Below, piece after piece: positions 8,186 to 17,526 of a DNA stretch of 64,000 nt. Under the pieces are notes generated by a model. It saw only the letters and a list, made by a program, of their open reading frames with translations, was not told the DNA's origin and ran no database searches. Position 1 is the first letter of the stretch, and each line of letters starts with the position of its first letter. Origin of the DNA: Verrucomicrobiia bacterium (GTDB lineage: Bacteria > Verrucomicrobiota > Verrucomicrobiia > Palsa-1439); assembly GCA_035577545.1 (NCBI GenBank), contig DATLVI010000035.1, forward strand, positions 62,001 to 126,000, read 5' to 3'. A program made the position numbers and the translations under genes.

Positions 8186-10755
8186 AGAGCGCGCAGCAGC
8201 GCCTGGACTTTTTCCCGTTGCTCACGCAGCTGTTGCTGTCGCTCGCGTTCGCGCTGCACGGCGATGGGCGCAGCGCGGCTGGTAAAATTTTCATTGGCCA
8301 ACTTCGCTTCCGTTGTGGCGAGTTGCTTTTCGGTGTCCGCCAGTTGCTTGGTGAGACGCGCAAGCTCGGCTTTGGGATCGACAGCGCCGACCATGAAAAT
8401 CGTTGCCGCCTGCGTCACCAGGCTGGGCGTCAGACCCGTCGTCTGGTAATCCGATTCGATGGTCAAACTCTCGGCCAAGAGAATTTGCGTCAGAAATGGA
8501 ATCTCTGTCGCAATGAAATCTGCACGGCGGCTCGGTTTGATGACGAATGTAACCTTCTGGCGAGGCTCAATCCCGTAGTCACTGCGCAGTTGTCGGCCGG
8601 CCGTCACGATGCCGTATAAATCCTGCACTTTCGGCATGACGTCGGCGATTTCACCATCAACCAAGTCGGCCTTCGGCCATGACGCAACCTGGATGGTTTC
8701 CGAGCCGTAACCCATGCCATGCCAAAGCTCTTCGGTGATGAACGGTGCGAAGGGATGCAACAGGCGCAATGTTGTCCCAAAAACGGTGTCGAGCATGGCG
8801 ATGTTGGGGGAGACTTTGCTGGCCTCGATGTACCAATCGCAGAAATCACCCCACACGAAATCATAGAGCTGCTTCGCTGCCTCGTTGAACTTGTATGCAT
8901 CGAGCGACGCAGCCACGCGCGAGACGGTGTTCGCGAGCGCTCCCAGGATATTCTGGTCGTGCGCATTCGGCGGACGCGCAGATGGATTGGCGGCGCGCTG
9001 CATTTGGATGAAGCGTGCGGCGTTCCAGAGTTTGTTCATGAAGTTGCGGCCAACTTCGCTGCGTTTTTCATCGAACAAGATATCCTGTCCCTGCGGCGCG
9101 ATAAGCATCAAGCCGAAGCGCAGGCCGTCGGCGCCGTACTTCGCGATGAGGTCAAGTGGGTCAGGCGAATTGCCCAGCGACTTTGACATCTTGCGGCCCT
9201 GCGTGTCGCGAATGATGCCGGTGAAATAGACGTTAGAGAACGGCTTGGCGTCCGTGTACTCGTACCCGGCCATGATCATGCGCGCGACCCAGAGGAAGAT
9301 AATGTCCGGGCCGGTGACGAGATCAGTCGTGGGGTAAAATTTCTCCAATGTCTTGGTTTTGTCGGGCCACCCCATCGTGGCGAACGGCCAAAGCCAGGAA
9401 CTGAACCATGTGTCCAGCACGTCGGGGTCCTGCGTCCAGCCATCGCCCGTTGGCACGTCAATGCCGCAGTAGATCTCGTCGCCGCGATACCAGACGGGAA
9501 TGCGATGGCCCCACCAAAGTTGGCGGCTGAGACACCAGTCTCTGATGTTGCGCATCCAATGCATGTAGGTCTTAGTCCAACGCTCGGGGCAGAATTGTAC
9601 AGTGTTCCTTTCGAGTGCCTCGATGGAGCGGGAGACTTGCGGATACCTGAGAAACCACTGTTCGCTCAGGTACGGCTCGATGGGCACATTGCTGCGTTCG
9701 CTGTAGCCAACGTTGTGCGTGTAGTCTTCGACTTTGAGCAACAAACTCTCGCGCTTCAAGGCTTCGACGACAGCCTCGCGCGCCTCCAGACGGTCGAGGT
9801 CTTCGTAGTCGTCGCCCGCTTCCGCGGTCATCCTCCCGCCGGGGCCGATAACGACGGTGAAAGGTAATTTGTGGCGCAGCGCCATCTCGTAATCAGCAAC
9901 ATCGTGCGCGGGCGTGACCTTGACGCAGCCCGTGCCGAATTTCGGATCGACTGCTTCATCGGCGATGACGGGAATCTGTTTATTCTTTAACGGCAGCAAC
10001 AACTTCTTGCCGATGAGCTTTTGATAGCGTGCATCGGCCGGATTCACCGCCACCGCTTCGTCGCCAAGCATCGTTTCGGGACGCGTGGTGGCGACAACTA
10101 TGAATTCATCCGAGCCAACGATCGGGTATTTGATGTGCCAGAGGTGCCCTTGCGTCTCGGTCATGATCACTTCTTCGTCGGAAAGGGCGGTACGCGCCGA
10201 CGGATCCCAGTTGACCATCCGCTTGCCTCGATAGATCAGGCCCTTCTTGTAGAGATCGACGAAAACCTGCAGGACGCAGCGCGAGTAGGCTTCGTCCATC
10301 GTGAAGCGTTCGCGGGTCCAATCGCATGAGCAACCGAGCTTCTTGAGTTGCTGGATGATGATGCCGCCGTGCTTCTCTTTCCATTCCCAGACTTTTTCGA
10401 CGAACTTTTCGCGGCCAAGGTCGTCGCGGTGCTTCATGACGCCCTGTTTCTTCAGCGTCTTCTCGACGACCGTTTGCGTTGCAATGCCCGCGTGGTCAAT
10501 GCCCGGCAACCAGAGCACTTCAAAGCCTTGCATGCGTTTGCGGCGGGCGAGGATGTCCTGCAGCGTGTTGTTAAGCACGTGTCCCATCGTCAATACGCCC
10601 GTCACGTTGGGCGGCGGCATGACAATCGAATAGGCCGGCTTCGTGGACGCCGGGTTGGGGGTGAAGCAACCCTTCGCCAGCCAGTCGGCGTACCACTTGT
10701 CCTCAACCAGGTTCGGCTCGTAGGCCTTCGAGATTTCTGTCGGTGCAGTGCCCAT
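8179..10755 (-). CDS. valS: Valyl-tRNA synthetase
   Basis: ValS charges tRNA-Val. About 858 residues, normal for the bacterial enzyme. Class I signatures are present: PPPNVTGVLTMGHVLNNTLQ (HIGH-type) near residue 46, and GRKMSKSLGNSPDP (KMSKS). The editing domain lies between them, and WHIKYPIVGSDEFIVVATTR is recognisable. The C-terminus is the usual ValS coiled coil (ELARLTKQLADTEKQLATTE). The start is set at MGTAPTEISKAYEP; 23 extra upstream codons overlap the intergenic region and look non-coding. It overlaps the preceding + strand gene by 7 bases at the 3' end. Confidence 0.97.
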   Translation of the reverse strand: MGTAPTEISKAYEPNLVEDKWYADWLAKGCFTPNPASTKPAYSIVMPPPNVTGVLTMGHVLNNTLQDILARRKRMQGFEVLWLPGIDHAGIATQTVVEKTLKKQGVMKHRDDLGREKFVEKVWEWKEKHGGIIIQQLKKLGCSCDWTRERFTMDEAYSRCVLQVFVDLYKKGLIYRGKRMVNWDPSARTALSDEEVIMTETQGHLWHIKYPIVGSDEFIVVATTRPETMLGDEAVAVNPADARYQKLIGKKLLLPLKNKQIPVIADEAVDPKFGTGCVKVTPAHDVADYEMALRHKLPFTVVIGPGGRMTAEAGDDYEDLDRLEAREAVVEALKRESLLLKVEDYTHNVGYSERSNVPIEPYLSEQWFLRYPQVSRSIEALERNTVQFCPERWTKTYMHWMRNIRDWCLSRQLWWGHRIPVWYRGDEIYCGIDVPTGDGWTQDPDVLDTWFSSWLWPFATMGWPDKTKTLEKFYPTTDLVTGPDIIFLWVARMIMAGYEYTDAKPFSNVYFTGIIRDTQGRKMSKSLGNSPDPLDLIAKYGADGLRFGLMLIAPQGQDILFDEKRSEVGRNFMNKLWNAARFIQMQRAANPSARPPNAHDQNILGALANTVSRVAASLDAYKFNEAAKQLYDFVWGDFCDWYIEASKVSPNIAMLDTVFGTTLRLLHPFAPFITEELWHGMGYGSETIQVASWPKADLVDGEIADVMPKVQDLYGIVTAGRQLRSDYGIEPRQKVTFVIKPSRRADFIATEIPFLTQILLAESLTIESDYQTTGLTPSLVTQAATIFMVGAVDPKAELARLTKQLADTEKQLATTEAKLANENFTSRAAPIAVQRERERQQQLREQREKVQALLRALQ

Positions 10756-10789
10756 CGCACAGGGGTTGTAGCGGAGAGTCGCGGACAAT

Positions 10790-12922
10790 TCAACCACAGA
10801 GAGGTTGGGAACGGCGGGAGACAAGCAGCGGAACCAGCAAGAGCAGGCTGACTAGGGAGATAGCGGCTCCAGTCCTTGCGCCAGGGGTGGCGTATCGCAG
10901 GCGTACCTGGTGGATACCGGGATCCAAGCGGACGGCGAGGGCAAAATCGTCGGCGGGAAGGATCGGAACCGGCGCTCCGTCCACGTTGGCAGTCCAGCCG
11001 GGATCGAAAGACTCGAGCACGCGAAGGAAACCAGCCTGGTTGGTTCGAACTTTCAACACGATGACATCACTTGAAGGACGGTCGTAGGTGACCGCCCCGT
11101 CGAAATCAGGAGTAGCAGGAGGCGGCGGCGTGGGCTTGTCCGCGTTTGGGGGAAGCATTATCAATTCGGTCAGGTTGACACTTGGATCTCGCAGTCGTTC
11201 GTGAATCTTCGCCTCATTCAGGAAAACGGCCTGCGAAGATCGGAGAAACGACGCGCGGGACACCGCGAGGGGAACTGCGTAAACGTGCACGGTACCCTTG
11301 GCGTCAAGGCGGGGCAAATCGTCCAGTTCTTGGGATGTGACGACCAATTTCGTTGCGGTGGCAGCGAGTGCGCGGGCGCTCATCTGCGAGCCATCAAGTT
11401 TTTGGATATTCAAGGTGGGAGGCTTGTCGGTCAGGTCGATCAGTGCCCGGTAGGGCCGGGCGAGGATGACGGAGTCAAAGAAGCCGATATCGTCAATCTC
11501 GCGATTCAGCGGCGAGGCAATGGCGGAGTCCATGGCGATCCGCCCATTACTGATTTGGGTGAGCCAAGTCTCATTGACACTGTGAACGCGAAAGCTGGCC
11601 GCTGGGAGCGCGCGAATGAAACGCAGATCATGTCCCCCGAGATCCCAGGCATGCACGACCAGCGCCAGGAAGGCCGCTCCCACAACCCACGTGCGCGCCT
11701 TTGGCGGCGGATTGCGTAACCAAGAATCCAGGGCTCCGCCCAAGGCCAGAGCCAATGTGAAGGTTGTCAGGTAGATCTGGCGCGATGGACTGCGCAGGAT
11801 GGTACCGGGAATCGACGAACGGAGGGATTGCGTAAGAGGTAAGGCTAGAATTAGGGCCAAACTCCCCAGCACGATGAAAAATGGCCAAGGACGCTGACGT
11901 CCTTTACCCCGCAATATCAGGAAGATCAGCGCGAGGAGCGGCAACCAACCGACGTAACAGACTGTGTCCCAGAAATACGCCGTGTTGGGATAATGAGCAA
12001 ACAGTGGGTTCCCACTAAAAGGGTCAGGAAATCCATCCTTCCAGGGGAAGAGATAGCTGGCCAGCCGTGCGTAAGGAAATGAGATGTCGTTCTGTGGCGC
12101 GTCCAATGAGAGCAAGCGGGTGCTACGGCGGACGAGTTGAAACATAGGCCAAAGGACGAAGCCGGCCAATCCGACGCCCAGAACCATTGCGCCCAGCGGC
12201 TTGAGGGCGCGGGTGTCGCGTGCTTGGTAGAGCAGATAAAGGATCGCAGTGGCCAGGGCGTAGATGGGGAGTTGTGGATGACCGGCCATCACAACGCAAC
12301 CGGTGGCGACGCTTAAAGCCAGAAGGGGAAGATTACACCCGCGACTCGATGATGGTTCTCGAAGATTTATCTCAATCAACCAAAGTAACAAGGGTAGCGC
12401 GGGGTAAGCTTCCAGGAGAGGCAGGTGCCCCGCCATGGTGCGGGCAGCGAAGAACCCCGACGCGGCGAACGTCCAGCCGCTGGTTGCCGCAGGTAGGGGC
12501 GCCAAACCGACACGGCGGCAGTACAAATACGTGAACAACGCGGCCAACCCGGCGGCCAGGTTCACACCCAGCGCGTACGCCTGCAGTGGGTCGACAAGCA
12601 GGAGCAATAGACGTGTGGGGATAAAAGGGAAGCTCTGCATGTTCGACCAAAAGGGCGTGCCCAGTAATTCGCGCGAATACCACGCCGGCAGGAACGGGTG
12701 TGGGCCGAGGAGGGCTTCACGGGCATAGCTCAGGCGGTGCGTATGAAGCTGAAGGTAATCGAACCCAAAAAGAGTGTGGGTGCCGCCCAAGACAAGCCAT
12801 GGGCGGTAGAGGGCCGCAACCGCCATTAGCATCACGCCGACGGCGAGGAAGTCTGGGAAGCGCCGGGAGCGGGTGTAACCTTTCGTCTTGGGATCGGCGG
12901 GGAGTTGGTTGCGGGAATTCAC
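10790..12922 (-). CDS. YfhO-like large integral membrane protein
   Basis: A 710-residue protein. The first 430 residues or so hold about ten or more hydrophobic helices, with a conserved periplasmic loop (FDYLQLHTHRLSYAREALLG) after the first. This is a GT-C glycosyltransferase-like layout. The C-terminal soluble part ends with SFDPGWTANVDGAPVPILPA, a hallmark of the YfhO family, then a final membrane helix. YfhO proteins are implicated in decorating cell-wall or lipid-linked polymers, but the substrate here is unknown. It lies 34 bases upstream of valS on the same strand. Confidence 0.75.
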   Translation of the reverse strand: MNSRNQLPADPKTKGYTRSRRFPDFLAVGVMLMAVAALYRPWLVLGGTHTLFGFDYLQLHTHRLSYAREALLGPHPFLPAWYSRELLGTPFWSNMQSFPFIPTRLLLLLVDPLQAYALGVNLAAGLAALFTYLYCRRVGLAPLPAATSGWTFAASGFFAARTMAGHLPLLEAYPALPLLLWLIEINLREPSSSRGCNLPLLALSVATGCVVMAGHPQLPIYALATAILYLLYQARDTRALKPLGAMVLGVGLAGFVLWPMFQLVRRSTRLLSLDAPQNDISFPYARLASYLFPWKDGFPDPFSGNPLFAHYPNTAYFWDTVCYVGWLPLLALIFLILRGKGRQRPWPFFIVLGSLALILALPLTQSLRSSIPGTILRSPSRQIYLTTFTLALALGGALDSWLRNPPPKARTWVVGAAFLALVVHAWDLGGHDLRFIRALPAASFRVHSVNETWLTQISNGRIAMDSAIASPLNREIDDIGFFDSVILARPYRALIDLTDKPPTLNIQKLDGSQMSARALAATATKLVVTSQELDDLPRLDAKGTVHVYAVPLAVSRASFLRSSQAVFLNEAKIHERLRDPSVNLTELIMLPPNADKPTPPPPATPDFDGAVTYDRPSSDVIVLKVRTNQAGFLRVLESFDPGWTANVDGAPVPILPADDFALAVRLDPGIHQVRLRYATPGARTGAAISLVSLLLLVPLLVSRRSQPLCG

Positions 12923-13078
12923 GAATCTGGTTGTCTCGGAAAACAGGGAATCTCATTTCCCTGGTTGGAGGAGTCTATTATTTGGAGCGCTGGTCAGACA
13001 ATCCAAATCATCTCGCCAGTCACGCGAGGCTCATATGCCGGTCTTGAGTGCGAAGCCGGTTGCGTGTAGTCTTCCCTC

Positions 13079-13561
13079 ATGACCAACGAGGAACGCAAGC
13101 CAATCGTCAAGGAACTGCTGGCCAAGGGGCTGACGCTTTCCCAAATCCAGGATTACCTCCACAAGGAGAAGAACGACCCGATCAAGTATATGGATTTGCG
13201 GTTGTTGTTGTCCGAGATGCCGGACGCCAAGTTGCCAGAGAAAGAACTGCTGAAGACCGTGTTGCCGCCAGCCGCCCCTGCAGCCGGTGCGGGCGGGAAG
13301 CTTGCTCCGAATGACATGGGAACGGCGGAGTCGGGGACCAGCAGCAAGCTTTCGATCAGTGTTGATCAAGTTCCCGCACCGGGCTCGATGCTGAGCGGGT
13401 ACGCGCGGTTCTCCTCGGGGGCGAAGGCACATTGGGTCCTCGATGAGATGGGACGGTTGGGACTCGATCCCGAGCTCGGCTCCGGCAAGCCGACGGAGAA
13501 GGACATGCAGGAGTTCAGCGCAGAATTGCGCCGTATGTTGCAGCAAACGGGCGGGATGTAG
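13079..13561 (+). CDS. Uncharacterised protein with N-terminal helical DNA-binding-like segment
   Basis: A 160-residue protein. The N-terminus (MTNEERKPIVKELLAKGLTL then SQIQDYLHKEKNDPIKYMDL) looks like a short helix-turn-helix of the kind that counts or senses repeats. Then come an Ala/Pro/Gly linker around residues 60-85, a beta-rich stretch (SKLSISVDQVPAPGSMLSGY) and a C-terminal helical end. There is no strong ribosome binding site before the ATG. Its stop abuts the convergent GNAT gene. Function unknown; the beta stretch resembles small PVC-group proteins that I cannot name. Confidence 0.6.
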   Translation: MTNEERKPIVKELLAKGLTLSQIQDYLHKEKNDPIKYMDLRLLLSEMPDAKLPEKELLKTVLPPAAPAAGAGGKLAPNDMGTAESGTSSKLSISVDQVPAPGSMLSGYARFSSGAKAHWVLDEMGRLGLDPELGSGKPTEKDMQEFSAELRRMLQQTGGM

Positions 13562-14134
13562 TTAGCCTCGCGTTGGGTCCACAAACTCCGAACGCAGAAT
13601 CCCGTAGGCTTCCACATCGAAGAACTCTCCCCATTTCTTCACATGCTGGCGGAGACGGCCTTCGTGGCGCATGCCGACTTTCTGCATGACACGCCCCGAG
13701 GCCGGGTTATGGCTGAAGTGGTGGGCATGCACCCGGTTCAGGTGGAGTTCGGTGAACGCGAAGTGTAAAACTGCGCGCGCGGCTTCAGTGCAGTACCCGC
13801 GGCCCCAATACGGCTTTCCCACCCAGTAACCCAACTCCCCAATCTCCTGGTTGAGCTTGAGAACCAGTCCGATGGCGCCGATGAGTTCGCCGCTTTCTTC
13901 GAGGATGATGGCAAAGACAGTTTCTTCGCTCCTATCGAACCGTTCCTGGTGCGAACCAATCCACGCCTCGGCCAGGTCGTCTTCGTAGGGATGAGGAATG
14001 TTCTTTGTCATCGCGGCAACATCACGGTCACCGGCCAGGAGTTGCACGCGCGGCGCGTCGCTCAATCCAAACGGGCGGAGGACAAGCCGCTGGGTCTCAA
14101 GCGTGGGGCGCTTCTTTGCGGATGGTGTCGCCAA
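13562..14134 (-). CDS. GNAT family N-acetyltransferase (RimJ/RimL type)
   Basis: A 190-residue acetyltransferase. LETQRLVLRPFGLSDAPRVQ near residue 13 is the typical first strand and helix of the RimJ/RimL subgroup. GELGYWVGKPYWGRGYCTEA holds the acetyl-CoA-binding motif A, and NPASGRVMQKVGMRHEGRLR closes the fold. The substrate may be a protein N-terminus or a small molecule. It overlaps the upstream MOSC gene by 38 bases if the ATG at 14134 is used. Confidence 0.85.
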   Translation of the reverse strand: MATPSAKKRPTLETQRLVLRPFGLSDAPRVQLLAGDRDVAAMTKNIPHPYEDDLAEAWIGSHQERFDRSEETVFAIILEESGELIGAIGLVLKLNQEIGELGYWVGKPYWGRGYCTEAARAVLHFAFTELHLNRVHAHHFSHNPASGRVMQKVGMRHEGRLRQHVKKWGEFFDVEAYGILRSEFVDPTRG

Positions 14135-14618
14135 GCCGGACCTCCCCTCCGTGAATCACCCGTGCGAGAACGCCCCGCAGATGCAACGCCGAACCTTCTG
14201 GCGTATTGGTGAGATCCAGCACGGCCTTTCCGTAGCGGCGTTCAAACTTGCTGCAACCCGTGTGTGGAACATCCGTGACTTCCAATACGACCTCGCCAAT
14301 GCGCAAACGCGTGCCGGGGGGGACGTTGTCCTCATGCAGGTCGAGATCCACGATCAAATTGTCGCCGGCGAGGTTCATACGTTCGGATTCACCGGCAATG
14401 GCTTCGAGAAACCGGGAATTCATCACCGAAATCTGCACGAGCGGATCAGCGTTGGCCTTTAGGCTCCAACGATCACCAGCAACGCCGTGCTCTATACTGA
14501 GAGTCGCTTGCGGTGGCGTCTGACGTTGATCGTGCGGTAACCGCAACACAATCAGCTTCAGCGTGCCAGCGTCTTTTGGGCTGGCGCGAACCAAATCAAG
14601 TAGAGCCTGGGAATCCAT
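14097..14618 (-). CDS. MOSC-domain protein
   Basis: A 173-residue protein of the MOSC (molybdenum cofactor sulfurase C-terminal) fold. The diagnostic region is RIGEVVLEVTDVPHTGCSKF, with the conserved cysteine that binds or sulfurates molybdenum cofactor. HGVAGDRW lies near residue 45 and NLIVDLDLHEDNVPPGTRLR before the motif. Stand-alone MOSC proteins act in sulfur or molybdenum-cofactor chemistry, often as reductases of N-hydroxylated compounds. The gene lies between cimA and a GNAT gene on the minus strand. Confidence 0.85.
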   Translation of the reverse strand: MDSQALLDLVRASPKDAGTLKLIVLRLPHDQRQTPPQATLSIEHGVAGDRWSLKANADPLVQISVMNSRFLEAIAGESERMNLAGDNLIVDLDLHEDNVPPGTRLRIGEVVLEVTDVPHTGCSKFERRYGKAVLDLTNTPEGSALHLRGVLARVIHGGEVRLGDTIRKEAPHA

Positions 14619-14625
14619 TTGGCGG

Positions 14626-14645
14626 GAGATCTTTCGCTTCGCTCA
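14626..14645 (+). repeat. Second copy of the GAGATC-YTTCGCTTCGCTCA repeat
   Basis: This near-copy of the 4779-4808 repeat spans the last codon and stop of cimA and the leader of the MOSC gene. Because it abuts the MOSC start, it may supply that gene's 5' region. Confidence 0.55.
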
Positions 14646-16265
14646 CTTCCGCTTCTCGTCCTGAAAGAGTTTGTACTCGACAGAATCCACGAGGGCCTCC
14701 CAGCTGGCCTCAATGATGTTGGCGTCGACACCGACCGTGCCCCAGGTGTCGGTGCCATCGGTACTCTCGATGATGACACGCGTCTTGGCGGCGGTGCCGC
14801 TCGCTCCGTCGAGAATGCGCACTTTGTAGTCGATGAGCCGCACATTGGCGATCGCAGGATAGAAATTCAGGAGCGCCGCGCGCAGGGCCTTGTCCAGCGC
14901 GTTGACGGGACCGTCGCCGGCTTCCTTGGTATGCACATTCTGGCCGCCGACCTCGATATCCACCGTTGCTTCGATGCGGTTCTCATCGCTGCTCGACGAC
15001 GAACTTGATGAAGACCCGAGGCCCAGAGGCGTCCCATGCCAGAGGCCAGCCGCTGTGACATAATAGGTAATCGGTTTGAAGAACGGCTTGTGCTTCTTCA
15101 ACAGCTTTTGCACAAGGATATGAAAGCTGGCATCGGCCGCTTCGTACTCGTACCCCGCGTGCTCCAGTTGCTTGAGCTGCTGGAGAATGTCGCGCACTTC
15201 TGGCGTATCCTTGCTCAGGTCCATGCCCAGCTCGTGCGCCTTCATCAAGATATTGCTGCGGCCGCTCAACTCGCTTACCAGCACGCGGCGGTGATTGCCG
15301 ACCGTCTCCGGCTCGATATGTTCGTAGCTGCGCGCGACTTTTTCAATGGCGTTGACGTGGATGCCGCCCTTGTGCGCGAACGCCGTCGCGCCGACGAACG
15401 GCTGGCGGATGTCGTGGCGGACGTTCGCGAGGTCATCGACGAACATCGACAGATCGCGCAGGCGGCCAACATTCTCCTTCGAGATGCAGTCGTAACCCAT
15501 TTTCAAAACGAGACAGGGGATGACCGTGGTCATGTTGCAGTTGCCCGTGCGTTCGCCGTAACCATTGATGGTGCCTTGGACCTGCACGGCGCCGGCTTCG
15601 ATGGCGGCCAAGGCGTTGGCGACGCCGACGCCGGAATCGTTGTGCGTATGGATGCCGACCGCGCACTTCATTTGTCCGATGACTTCGGCCGTGATGCGAC
15701 CAACTTCACTCGGCATCGTGCCGCCGTTGGTGTCGCAGAGTACGACGATATCGACACCCGAGTCCTGGGCGGCCTGCAGCGTGGCCAGCGCATACCGCGG
15801 GTCGTCCTTGTAACCATCAAAAAAATGCTCGGCGTCATAGACGACTTCCTTGCCGTGCTCCTTGAAGAAGCGCACGGAATCGCCGATCATCGCCACGTTT
15901 TCCTCGGGCGTGGTGCGGATCACCTCGCGCACATGCAACGACCACGTCTTGCCCACAAGCGTGACGACGGGCGTATTGGCTTTGACCAGCATGTCGATCT
16001 GCGGATCGTCCTTGCACTTGGTGTTTGCGCGGCGGGTGCTGCCGAAAGCCGCGACTTTCGCCTGCTTGAATTTCCGTTTGGCCGCCTCGGCGAAGAAATC
16101 CATGTCCTTTGGGTTGGAGCCCGGCCAGCCGCCTTCAATATAGTTGATGCCAAAGGTGTCGAGGCGCTCGGCAATACGAATCTTGTCAGCGCTGGAAAAA
16201 TTGATTCCTTCGCCCTGCGCCCCGTCACGGAGCGTCGTATCGTAGATGTAGATTTTCCTGCTCAT
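14643..16265 (-). CDS. cimA: (R)-citramalate synthase
   Basis: CimA condenses acetyl-CoA and pyruvate to citramalate, opening the threonine-independent route to isoleucine. It belongs to the LeuA family with the TIM-barrel domain first: IYIYDTTLRDGAQGEGINFS at residues 5-24, the GGWPGSNPKD that separates CimA from LeuA, HTHNDSGVGVANALAAIEAG, and a C-terminal regulatory (LeuA-dimer-like) domain. The total is 540 residues. The start is at MSRKIYIYD; a TTG two codons upstream is possible. Unusual: a run of nine serines (region 14990-15020) encoded by mixed TCN and AGY codons lies between the barrel and the regulatory domain. Confidence 0.93.
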   Translation of the reverse strand: MSRKIYIYDTTLRDGAQGEGINFSSADKIRIAERLDTFGINYIEGGWPGSNPKDMDFFAEAAKRKFKQAKVAAFGSTRRANTKCKDDPQIDMLVKANTPVVTLVGKTWSLHVREVIRTTPEENVAMIGDSVRFFKEHGKEVVYDAEHFFDGYKDDPRYALATLQAAQDSGVDIVVLCDTNGGTMPSEVGRITAEVIGQMKCAVGIHTHNDSGVGVANALAAIEAGAVQVQGTINGYGERTGNCNMTTVIPCLVLKMGYDCISKENVGRLRDLSMFVDDLANVRHDIRQPFVGATAFAHKGGIHVNAIEKVARSYEHIEPETVGNHRRVLVSELSGRSNILMKAHELGMDLSKDTPEVRDILQQLKQLEHAGYEYEAADASFHILVQKLLKKHKPFFKPITYYVTAAGLWHGTPLGLGSSSSSSSSSDENRIEATVDIEVGGQNVHTKEAGDGPVNALDKALRAALLNFYPAIANVRLIDYKVRILDGASGTAAKTRVIIESTDGTDTWGTVGVDANIIEASWEALVDSVEYKLFQDEKRK

Positions 16266-16372
16266 TGGCAAGCAAAGAGACTAAAACCAACCGCCCCGCC
16301 CGTCAACTGCGCTGTTGGCGGCCTTCTTGTGCAGGCCATATTCGTATTCCGGATTTGTCGCCCTGAGCCTGT

Positions 16373-16397
16373 CGAAACCGCCCCGGGCCGTCCGTCG
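16373..16397 (-). repeat. 25-base repeat shared with 28359-28384
   Basis: Read on the minus strand this is CGACGGACGGCCCGGGGCGG then TTTCG. It matches the plus strand at 28359-28384 with two mismatches in 25. Just before it, CGCCCTGAGCCTGTCGAAAC is a version of a string common between genes in many bacteria. The gap 16272-16543 contains this and no gene. Confidence 0.6.
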
Positions 16398-16543
16398 TTT
16401 GATGGCAAATCTCTGTCCTCTTTAAGACGTTTGTCGAGCGTCACTCAACCCGCCGGTTTTTAGAGGTCGAACGCCTAACCCATTCCAAAATCCGAACTTA
16501 GCAGGGGGGTTCGTTTCGTAATTTGCGTGTTTTCTGGGCAGAA

Positions 16544-17395
16544 TCATTTCCTCAGGACCTCCATGGTCAATGGCGGTGGCACATTCTCCCCGGCGCGCCG
16601 ACGCTGCAATCTCTCCAGTTGGTTCATCGCGCGATACATCTGCCGGTCCAGCGCGACCTCATACCGCAGGATCTTCTCCAGTACGGGCGCCGCCGGCAAT
16701 ATATTCGCCGCCTGCCGTGCCGATTCCTCTTTGTCCTCCCATTCGTGCCCCTGTTCTGTCAACTCTTCGTACTCGCCCAATTTCTGGTCGATGTACTGCA
16801 GCACGGCACGCTGATGGTTGTCCTTCTGTTCTTCAGGAGCCAACCCATCGACATTTGCCTGAAACCTCTCGCGGTATCCCAGAAGCTCGCGAGTCAGGGA
16901 ATTCGGTTTATTGACGAATTGCTGCAGCAGCCGATCGTAAGTCGCCTGCGTCAATTCGCCCTCACGCTCCACGTTTTCGCGCACTGACTTCAATACCACC
17001 TTCAGGTAGTTCAACCCCTGTGTCGATTTCTCCATCTGCACTGCCGCGTCACTCAGTTGACTCAGGAATAGTCCCAGCGAAAGCGGTTCACGGTCCGCCC
17101 GCCGCCGCCGCCCGCCATCCACGCTAAGCGCGATCTCTCCCGTCTCCGCCACCAACACCCGTCGCAAGCGCCACTGCATCGTCACGATCCGCTCGACCAA
17201 CATTTCCTCCACCGGCCCCTCCGGCGCCAGGCTCTCTAGGAACCGGGCACGCAACGCCCTGAACTCGTCCTCCCGCTCCTGGATCCGCAACCCCCGCACC
17301 ACCACTTCCGTCGACAGGATCCCATGCCTCACCGCGTTCATCCGCGAAGCCGCCTTGCCTTCCTCAGTCCGCGGCCCCGGCCGCCTCCGCGCCAT
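16544..17395 (-). CDS. Uncharacterised protein with GPRTxEGKxxSRxNAxRHG motif
   Basis: A 283-residue protein, mostly helical and charged. The motif GPRTEEGKAASRMNAVRHGI near the N-terminus recurs in many uncharacterised proteins of planctomycetes, verrucomicrobia and some proteobacteria, often in many copies per genome. The start MARRRPGPRTEEG at 17395 has AGGAA seven bases upstream. A 58-residue extension to 17569 is possible but consists mostly of translated palindromic repeats (see 17464-17526), so the shorter form is preferred. No membrane segment. Function unknown; the motif recalls small basic phage-like proteins, but that is speculation. Confidence 0.75.
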   Translation of the reverse strand: MARRRPGPRTEEGKAASRMNAVRHGILSTEVVVRGLRIQEREDEFRALRARFLESLAPEGPVEEMLVERIVTMQWRLRRVLVAETGEIALSVDGGRRRRADREPLSLGLFLSQLSDAAVQMEKSTQGLNYLKVVLKSVRENVEREGELTQATYDRLLQQFVNKPNSLTRELLGYRERFQANVDGLAPEEQKDNHQRAVLQYIDQKLGEYEELTEQGHEWEDKEESARQAANILPAAPVLEKILRYEVALDRQMYRAMNQLERLQRRRAGENVPPPLTMEVLRK

Positions 17396-17463
17396 TTTCC
17401 GATTCCTCGACGCTCGCGTCCGCGCAAGCGGAGCAGGGGAGGTGACCAGGGTTTCCGGCGCTG

Positions 17464-17526
17464 AACAGGCGTCCCGCCTGTTGCCCGCGTCGGATGTTTC
17501 CTGCGTAGAACGGGCGTCCCGCCCGT
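17464..17526. repeat. Two GC-rich palindromes of the CGGGCG-TCC-CGCCCG family
   Basis: AACAGGCG-TCC-CGCCTGTT (17464-17482) and ACGGGCG-TCC-CGCCCGT (17510-17526) are short perfect hairpins about 45 bases apart. A third member of the same family, ACGGGCG-GGA-CGCCCGT, lies at 59721-59737 beside repeat copy B. They sit within the open frame upstream of the real start of the minus-strand gene and translate as NGRDARS-like peptides. Confidence 0.75.

Noticed and set aside
10348-10851. Plus-strand frame opposite valS and its leader
   Set aside because: Antisense to a complete ValS N-terminus.
15036-16463. A 475-codon plus-strand frame opposite cimA
   Set aside because: It is antisense to a clear citramalate synthase and has no recognisable domain.
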